Assembly (NCBI GenBank): GCA_900320765.1
Contig: ONTN01000068.1
Coordinates: forward strand, 1-10,813
Source: an uncultured Eubacteriales bacterium
GTDB lineage: Bacteria > Bacillota > Clostridia > Oscillospirales > Oscillospiraceae
DNA: 10,813 bases
Reading direction: 5' to 3'
Positions 6,995-10,813 of the stretch are shown piece after piece (the first letter of the stretch is position 1; each line of letters starts with the position of its first letter). A program made the translations under genes and the position numbers. A model generated the notes under the pieces. That model was not told where the DNA came from and searched no databases. It saw only the letters and a program-made list of their open reading frames with translations.

Positions 6995-7017
6995 AAAAGG
7001 CGGATATGCGCCCTTTT
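6995..7017 (-). promoter_or_regulatory. 5' leader hairpin of the binding-protein mRNA
   Basis: AAAAGGGCG and CGCCTTTT on the - strand can pair (one bulged G) around a short loop almost at the predicted 5' end of the transcript. Five bases later comes a run of U (complement of 6980-6989), then the ribosome-binding site. It may protect the mRNA's 5' end or act as a simple attenuator. No known riboswitch was recognised. Confidence 0.5.
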
Positions 7018-7020
7018 AGC

Positions 7021-7055
7021 TTAGACAGTCTAACAGCTTTTGACCGGTATGTCAA
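7021..7055. promoter_or_regulatory. Two candidate operators over the binding-protein promoter
   Basis: TTAGAC-A-GTCTAA (7021-7033) is a perfect palindrome over the -10 box and start site. TTGAC-N6-GTCAA (7040-7055) is a second one that includes the -35 box. Both are placed where a repressor would block the importer promoter. The protein that might bind them is not encoded in the window. Confidence 0.5.
7027..7055 (-). promoter_or_regulatory. Promoter of the ABC importer operon
   Basis: On the - strand a perfect TTGACA (7050-7055) and TAGACT (7027-7032) are separated by exactly 17 bases. Transcription would begin near 7020, about 59 bases before the binding-protein ATG. Confidence 0.82.
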
Positions 7056-7091
7056 GCCATTTGAAGACATTTTTAACAATTTTACTTTTTG

Positions 7092-7140
7092 ACAAAATAC
7101 CATTTCACAGCAATATCACGATAAAAATGGGATATTTTGT
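7092..7140. promoter_or_regulatory. Inverted repeat in the divergent control region
   Basis: ACAAAATACCATTT (7092-7105) and AAATGGGATATTTTGT (7125-7140) are inverted copies with a 2-base difference in length. The repeat lies between the two divergent promoters. Its size and position suit a regulator-binding site serving both the importer and psuKG, but this is inference. The span 7056-7211 has no other recognisable content except the direct repeat at 7158. Confidence 0.5.
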
Positions 7141-7157
7141 ATGCTTTCGGCTTTTTA

Positions 7158-7181
7158 TGCAATTTTCCCTGCAATTTTTCT
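7158..7181. repeat. Two tandem 12-base direct repeats upstream of psuK
   Basis: TGCAATTTTCCC is followed at once by TGCAATTTTTCT, matching in 10 of 12 positions. It lies 31-54 bases upstream of the psuK -35 box, where an activator could bind. It may be chance in AT-rich DNA. Confidence 0.35.
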
Positions 7182-7211
7182 CATTTGCCGTATGCCATCC
7201 TGCATATTCTC

Positions 7212-7240
7212 TTGACCTTTTTTTGTTAAAGTTATACAAT
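7212..7240 (+). promoter_or_regulatory. Promoter of psuKG
   Basis: TTGACC (7212-7217) and TACAAT (7235-7240) are separated by 17 bases. The ATG at 7239 overlaps the -10 box, so it would not be in the mRNA. This supports the TTG start at 7266 for psuK. Confidence 0.78.
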
Positions 7241-7265
7241 GGGAAAGGAAAGGAGGCGGTGCTGT

Positions 7266-8195
7266 TTGAAAAGCGGCTTTGCCGCCGTTATTGGCGGCGT
7301 AAACGTCGATATAGGCGGGCGTTCCTTTGCTCCCCTGATAGCCCGCGATTCCAATCCGGGAAGGCTCTCGGTCTCGCTCGGAGGCGTCGGGCGGAACGTA
7401 GCCCACAACCTCGCGCTCCTCGGCGTTAAGACCGAGCTCATCACCGCCCTCGGCGGCGATATCTGGGCGTCGGAGATAAGGAAGAGCTGCGCGGAGCTCG
7501 GGATAGGTCTTTCCCGCGCCGTCTCGGCGGCGGGCGAGCCCTCTTCTACATATTTATATATAGCCGGGCCGGACGGGGATATGGCTCTCGCCCTCTGCGA
7601 TATGGATATTATCCGCCGGGTAACGCCCGAGGTCGTGGAGAAGAATCTCGATTTTCTCAATTCCGCCTCCCTTGTCGTAATCGACGGGAACCTGCCCGCG
7701 GAGACGATCGAGGCGGTATGCTCTATCGTGACTGCCCCGATATTCGCCGACCCCGTTTCGGTGACGAAGGCGGAGAAGTTCAGGCCGGTGCTCTCACGGC
7801 TTTACGCGATAAAGCCGAACGCCCTCGAGGCGGAGGCGCTGACCGGCGAGAGCGTGCCCATAAGGGCAGCCGAGGCTCTTGTCCGCCTCGGGGTAAATGC
7901 CGCCTTCGTAAGCGACGGGGCTCGCGGCATGGCAGTCGCAGATAAAGAGGGCTCGCACCTTCTTCCGGCGTTCAGCGCCGACATCGTGAACGTGACCGGA
8001 GGCGGGGACGCCGCCATGGCGGCGATCGCCGCCGCATATCTCGACGGGATCGGCCTTGTTCCGTCGGCCCGCTTCGCCCTCGCGGCGGGGGCCGTCGCCG
8101 TTGAGTCTCGCGAAACGATAAACCCCGCCATGAGCAGAAATGCCATAGCGGAAAAGCTTGAAAAATCTGATTTTGGAGGAAAAGCTTATGAATAA
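7266..8195 (+). CDS. psuK: Pseudouridine kinase (PfkB/ribokinase family)
   Basis: A cytoplasmic kinase that phosphorylates pseudouridine to pseudouridine 5'-phosphate using ATP. The protein opens with the PfkB strand AAVIGGVNVDIGGRS, followed by the substrate-binding GGVGRN near residues 39-44 and the C-terminal nucleotide/catalytic motif VNVTGGGDAAMAAI, whose Asp248 is the expected base. Length is 309 residues, normal for the family. The identity as PsuK and not another PfkB sugar kinase rests on NVDIGGRSFAPL, NPGRLSVSLGGVGRN and the following psuG gene. The start is TTG at 7266: AGGAGG (7251-7256) lies 9 bases before it, and the ATG at 7239 lies in the -10 box. The last 8 bases overlap psuG. 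PfkB kinases sometimes have broader nucleoside specificity, so substrate range is not certain. Confidence 0.88.
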   Translation: MKSGFAAVIGGVNVDIGGRSFAPLIARDSNPGRLSVSLGGVGRNVAHNLALLGVKTELITALGGDIWASEIRKSCAELGIGLSRAVSAAGEPSSTYLYIAGPDGDMALALCDMDIIRRVTPEVVEKNLDFLNSASLVVIDGNLPAETIEAVCSIVTAPIFADPVSVTKAEKFRPVLSRLYAIKPNALEAEALTGESVPIRAAEALVRLGVNAAFVSDGARGMAVADKEGSHLLPAFSADIVNVTGGGDAAMAAIAAAYLDGIGLVPSARFALAAGAVAVESRETINPAMSRNAIAEKLEKSDFGGKAYE

Positions 8196-9102
8196 GTATC
8201 TCGATATCTCTCCCGAGGTCAGCGAGGCTCTCGCCTCGGGAAAGCCCGCAGTCGCCCTTGAGAGCACGATAATATCGCACGGAATGCCCTATCCGCAGAA
8301 TGTGGAGACCGCGCTTCACGTTGAGAGCATAATCCGCGAGAACGGGGCCGTTCCCGCAACGATTGCGATAATCGGCGGAAGGCTCAAGGCCGGCCTTTCC
8401 CGCGACGAGATAGAGCATCTCGGAAAGGCGGGCTACTCTGTCCCGAAGGCAAGCCGCCGCGACCTGCCCATACTTGCCGCCAAGGGCTCGGACGGGGCGA
8501 CCACGGTGACGACCACGATGATGATAGCCCACATGGCGGGCATAAAGGTCTTCGCCACCGGCGGTATCGGCGGAGTTCACCGCGGGGCGGAGACGACAAT
8601 GGATATCTCCGCCGACCTCGAGGAGCTGGCTCAGACGCCGGTAATGGTCATCTGCGCCGGGGCGAAGTCCATCCTTGACCTTGGTCTCACCCTCGAGTAT
8701 CTTGAGACAAAAGGCGTGCCCGTCATTGGCTACGGGACCGAGGAGCTCCCCGCCTTCTACACGAGGCGCTCCGGTTTCGGCGTTGATTACCGCCTCGACA
8801 CCCCGGAGGAGCTTGCCCGCGCCTTTTCCGTTCAGCGCGAGCTCGGCATAAAGGGCGGTATGCTCGTCACGAATCCCATACCCGAGGAGTACAGCATGGA
8901 TAAGGCCGTCATTGACGCGGCTATCGAAAAGGCTCTCGCCGAAGCGGCGGAAAAGGGCGTGCACGGAAAGGAGACCACTCCCTTCCTTCTCGCGAAAATC
9001 AAGGACATAACCGGGGGCGACAGCCTCGCGAGCAATATAAAGCTCGTTTACAACAACGCCGCCTTAGCGGCAAAAACCGCCGCCGCCCTCGCGGCGATGT
9101 AA
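8188..9102 (+). CDS. psuG: Pseudouridine-5'-phosphate glycosidase
   Basis: This enzyme cleaves the C-C glycosidic bond of pseudouridine 5'-phosphate to give uracil and ribose 5-phosphate (Mn-dependent, cytoplasmic). The 304-residue protein is collinear with the family throughout: ALESTIISHGMPYPQN near 23-38, with the catalytic Glu at 25; VPKASRRDLP, with Lys 87; FATGGIGGVHRGAE near 122-135; MDISAD, with acidic metal/substrate-site residues; and CAGAKSILDLGLT, whose Lys160 is the expected Schiff-base residue. The end TPFLLAKIKDITGGDSLASN is also typical. GGAGG at 8175-8179 sets the start at ATG 8188, within the last codons of psuK, so the two are translationally coupled. An earlier in-frame ATG at 8158 lacks a ribosome-binding site. 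It is followed by a long hairpin, then an IS element. Confidence 0.95.
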   Translation: MNKYLDISPEVSEALASGKPAVALESTIISHGMPYPQNVETALHVESIIRENGAVPATIAIIGGRLKAGLSRDEIEHLGKAGYSVPKASRRDLPILAAKGSDGATTVTTTMMIAHMAGIKVFATGGIGGVHRGAETTMDISADLEELAQTPVMVICAGAKSILDLGLTLEYLETKGVPVIGYGTEELPAFYTRRSGFGVDYRLDTPEELARAFSVQRELGIKGGMLVTNPIPEEYSMDKAVIDAAIEKALAEAAEKGVHGKETTPFLLAKIKDITGGDSLASNIKLVYNNAALAAKTAAALAAM

Positions 9103-9185
9103 AGCGGCATAGAAAAAGCGTCGGCAAAAGCAGAGTGTTCTTAAGGACAGTTACTGAAACAAGAACAAACGAGCATTCGCAGGGC
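9103..9185. other. Spacer between psuG and its hairpin
   Basis: This short stretch holds no gene, and no promoter or repeat was recognised in it. Confidence 0.4.
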
Positions 9186-9231
9186 AAGAGAAATACCGAG
9201 ATTACAGTAATGTAGTCCCGGTATTTCTCTT
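9186..9231 (+). terminator. psuKG terminator hairpin, separated from its U-tract by an IS
   Basis: A 13-bp perfect stem (9186-9198 with 9219-9231), one mismatch, then 7 more pairs (one G-T wobble) around a GTAA loop. The present 3' flank is TGGATCTTT, a poor U-tract, because the IS begins at 9233. On the far side of the IS the flank is CTCTTTTTTT, the missing tract. Confidence 0.68.
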
Positions 9232-9232
9232 T

Positions 9233-9256
9233 GGATCTTTGTCAATAGTTGGGGTA
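9233..9256 (+). repeat. IS terminal inverted repeat, transposase 3' side
   Basis: This segment matches the reverse complement of 10612-10635 in about 17 of 24 positions, including an uninterrupted GTTGGGGTA. It marks the IS end downstream of the transposase gene. The divergence fits an old element. Confidence 0.65.
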
Positions 9257-9295
9257 AAGAGTTAAAACGGAACGAGAAAAGTGAGCAGTCGTCAA

Positions 9296-10498
9296 TCAGG
9301 CGACTGTTTGCTTTTGTTGGGAAAACATGTGAAGGATACGGTTGCGAAAGCGTTTGAAGTTTTGATACCCATAAGCGTTTCGCTTGAGGACTTTGATCTT
9401 GTTGTTGCAGCCTTCGGTGAAGCCGTTAGTGACAGGAGAATAGAAAGAATTGACATTGCCGGTATACCAGTTGCGCAAAGTTTGAGCGCATTTTTCAAAT
9501 TGAGGGATACCACAGCTGTCGGCTCTGTTGATCCAGTCGATTAAGGCAGCTTTAGAGATGTCGGCATCTGTCTGAGGAAGGATATCAAGGAACTTTTCTT
9601 TGTACCAATATGCACGGCTGATGGTGGGGGGATAATACAACATAGCATTCACCTGTTCCTTTTGTTCTTGGTTCAAATCATCGTAACGCTTAATGAGCAA
9701 GGATTTGGAACGCTTAAAGTATTTGCGGAGCTGTGGTCCCAGTTTTTTCTGCTCCTGCTTTCTCACATTTTCAAAAGCCCATATGGCTTGCCTCGTCCAA
9801 TGAAACCTGTCAATGATCTGTGTGGCATTTTTAAACCACACGTCAGCGGTATTGGCGTATGTCTTCCACATGTCGCTCACAAAAACGGTTACAGAATCTC
9901 GTTCTGATCTGGGAAAGGCTTTAAAATATGCGGTGAAGTAATGGCAGTACCTTTTAGGCAGTATATCCAACACGGTTTTTGTGACGGGATCGGTTAGAAT
10001 GCACTGATACTTTTCTCCCGACGTATTCCCTTTTTATTCATCAATGGATAACGCTGAGGGAAGGGACGGCTTTGTGTAGGATACAAGATCAAATCGGCGG
10101 ATTACGGTCGTTACGGAAAGATCCACTTCTTTGGCGACAGTTGTAAAAGATCGCTCATCACGGAGCTTGTCCAGAATAAAAGCGGTGAGGCGTGTAGTCG
10201 TTCGATAATATTTTGGAAGAAACTTGTTTTCTTCAAAGAATCGCTTCCCGCAATGAGGGCATCGGTATCGCCGCTTTTTCAGAATGATCTGTACCTTTTT
10301 GCCGAATGCCGGAATATCTTTGATTTTCTGCTCCCGGTAGTCGTGGATTGTGTTTGTTGCGGTACCGCGACAAACACAATGGTGCTCTTTCCGCTCCATT
10401 TCGGCATAGATGAGAATGGTTGTTTCGCTTTCTTAAATATTTGTTCCTTTTACCCCTTGCAATCCCAGCAGTTTTTCTGTAAAAAGTTGATAGAGCAT
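9296..10498 (-). pseudogene. ISL3-family transposase, two in-frame stops
   Basis: The ancestral 400-residue DDE transposase (IS204/IS1001/IS1096/IS1165 group) runs in a single frame from ATG 10498, with GGAGGGG upstream, to TGA at 9296-9298. TAA interrupts codon 22 (10433-10435) and the codon right after SIDE (10034-10036), where the family has an aromatic residue before KGN. An N-terminal zinc-ribbon region is present (RYRCPHCG), but its upstream partner reads CVCRGT where CPxCGT is expected, so a metal ligand appears lost. The catalytic triad remains readable: Asp in SIDE, Asp in VSDMWKTYA, Glu in NGFTEGCNNKIK. Frames starting at 10399 and 9973 are only fragments of it. No intact protein is expected. 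Confidence 0.9.
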
Positions 10499-10611
10499 AT
10501 TGAGCCCCTCCGTTCATGGTTTCTGAGCAATTCCATTTTAACGGATTTTGACCAAATATGCTCTACTTTTTTATTCTTTCTTCGCTTTTTTCTTCGTAGG
10601 CTCTATTTGGC

Positions 10612-10635
10612 TACCCCAACATTTATTATAGAGCC
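10612..10635 (-). repeat. IS terminal inverted repeat, transposase 5' side
   Basis: On the + strand it starts TACCCCAACATTTATTATAG. The same end forms a small hairpin through an 8-bp perfect inverted match (GGCTCTAT at 10599-10606 with ATAGAGCC at 10628-10635), which could limit read-in transcription of the transposase gene. Confidence 0.75.
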
Positions 10636-10656
10636 TCTTTTTTTACCATTTACAAA

Positions 10657-10703
10657 AAATGTTGGGTGTAGCTCTGCCTCTCGGCTTCCCTACCCCAACA
10701 TTT
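10657..10703. repeat. Inverted copy of the IS end forming a hairpin
   Basis: AAATGTTGGG (10657-10666) pairs exactly with CCCAACATTT (10694-10703). The left arm is a partial inverted copy of the IS end and the right arm belongs to the second direct copy. Together they resemble a very short remnant of a related element. Confidence 0.6.
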
Positions 10704-10714
10704 ATTATAGAACC
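10691..10714 (-). repeat. Second direct copy of the IS end
   Basis: This segment matches 10612-10635 in 23 of 24 positions, 79 bases further right. It points to a second related element or insertion at the same place. It contributes the last codons and stop of the adjoining - strand gene. Confidence 0.8.
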
Positions 10715-10813
10715 GTTTTTATTCTATTGTATTGTTCGAAAGCGGCGTCAAAACCGTGGTCTTTCAAAATAGAGGCAATATCTTCAATTTGCTTTGTCAG
10801 TTCTTCTTTTGAA
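10705..10813 (-). CDS. Unidentified protein, C-terminal 35 residues (5' end outside window)
   Basis: A - strand frame is open from the window edge to TAA at 10705-10707. It reads SKEELTKQIEDIASILKD, then HGFDAAFEQYNRIKTVL. The Lys/Glu-rich, helix-like composition and clean frame suggest a real gene, but I do not recognise the family. The last two residues and the stop fall inside the IS-end copy at 10691-10714, so this C-terminus may have been made by an insertion that truncated a longer protein. Confidence 0.55.
   Translation of the reverse strand, partial: SKEELTKQIEDIASILKDHGFDAAFEQYNRIKTVL

Larger units (their letters stand above)
9233..10635 (-). mobile_element. Decayed ISL3-family insertion sequence
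   Basis: About 1.4 kb, the usual size for ISL3 elements, with imperfect 24-base terminal inverted repeats and one transposase gene carrying two nonsense codons. CTCTTT borders both ends (9227-9232 and 10635-10640), a possible target-site remnant, though an exact 8-base duplication was not found. A small hairpin (9286-9291 with 9301-9306) lies around the end of the transposase frame. Base composition is lower in GC than psuKG, in line with acquisition by transfer. Confidence 0.85.

Noticed and set aside
5897..7024. Long + strand frame opposite the binding-protein gene
   Set aside because: Repetitive Gly/Val/Leu/Glu content typical of an antisense shadow; the - strand frame has a signal peptide, lipobox and ribosome-binding site.
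7239..7265. ATG start for psuK at 7239
   Set aside because: The codon overlaps the -10 box of the psuK promoter and has no ribosome-binding site; TTG at 7266 follows AGGAGG by 9 bases and begins at the conserved kinase fold.
7972..8964. Long - strand frame opposite psuK/psuG
   Set aside because: Mirrors the codon pattern of clearly recognised psuK and psuG and shows no domain of its own.
10233..10517. - strand frame overlapping the transposase 5' end
   Set aside because: It is a shifted frame; the real transposase start at 10498 with GGAGGGG lies in another frame and gives clear ISL3 homology.
1..10813. CRISPR array, tRNA or rRNA genes
   Set aside because: No regularly spaced repeat series and no recognisable cloverleaf or rRNA sequence was seen on reading both strands.

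Overview
The window looks like a chromosomal segment of a Gram-positive anaerobe of the Clostridia, most likely a gut Oscillospiraceae/Ruminococcaceae-type organism (inference). The reasons are an RNase J gene, a BlaI/M56 regulatory pair, a lipoprotein-type sugar-binding protein with CUT1 permeases but no local ATPase, strong AGGAGG ribosome-binding sites, TTGACA/TATAAT-like promoters and many intrinsic terminators. Base composition is moderately GC-rich in most genes. It becomes AT-richer in the 5' third of the first permease gene, in the divergent control region and in the right-hand 1.6 kb.

Layout. (1) 1-1217, + strand: the 3' part of an RNase J gene, then a small ArsC/Spx-like protein, closed by a strong terminator hairpin. 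(2) 1221-3041, - strand: a two-gene unit of a BlaI-type repressor and a membrane M56 metallopeptidase whose outer part is an M23 (LytM-type) domain. Its promoter is bracketed by two TACA-N2-TGTA-type operator sites, as expected for autoregulation. (3) 3056-7055, - strand: a CUT1-type ABC importer comprising a binding lipoprotein, a MalF-type permease with an extra DUF5684-like N-terminal membrane domain, and a MalG-type permease broken by a frameshift. A 158-bp imperfect inverted repeat and a terminator-like hairpin separate the binding-protein gene from the permeases. (4) 6962-7265: a divergent control region with two good promoters and several inverted repeats. (5) 7266-9231, + strand: psuK and psuG, the pseudouridine breakdown pair, ending in a long hairpin. 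(6) 9233-10635: a decayed ISL3-family insertion sequence with two nonsense codons in its transposase gene. It appears to have split the psuG terminator hairpin from its U-tract. (7) 10636-10813: further copies of the IS end and the 3' end of an unidentified - strand gene.

How the genes may work together. PsuK phosphorylates pseudouridine and PsuG splits pseudouridine 5'-phosphate into uracil and ribose 5-phosphate. The importer is transcribed divergently from psuKG across one control region, so it may supply the substrate (pseudouridine or a related nucleoside or sugar). This is inference, and the importer has a broken permease gene here. The BlaI/M56-M23 pair looks like a self-contained cell-wall stress module in which an M23 domain takes the place of the beta-lactam-binding sensor of BlaR1. 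The observations most worth following are the DUF5684-permease fusion, the M56-M23 fusion with an altered HxH motif, the psuKG-importer pairing, and the IS insertion into a terminator.
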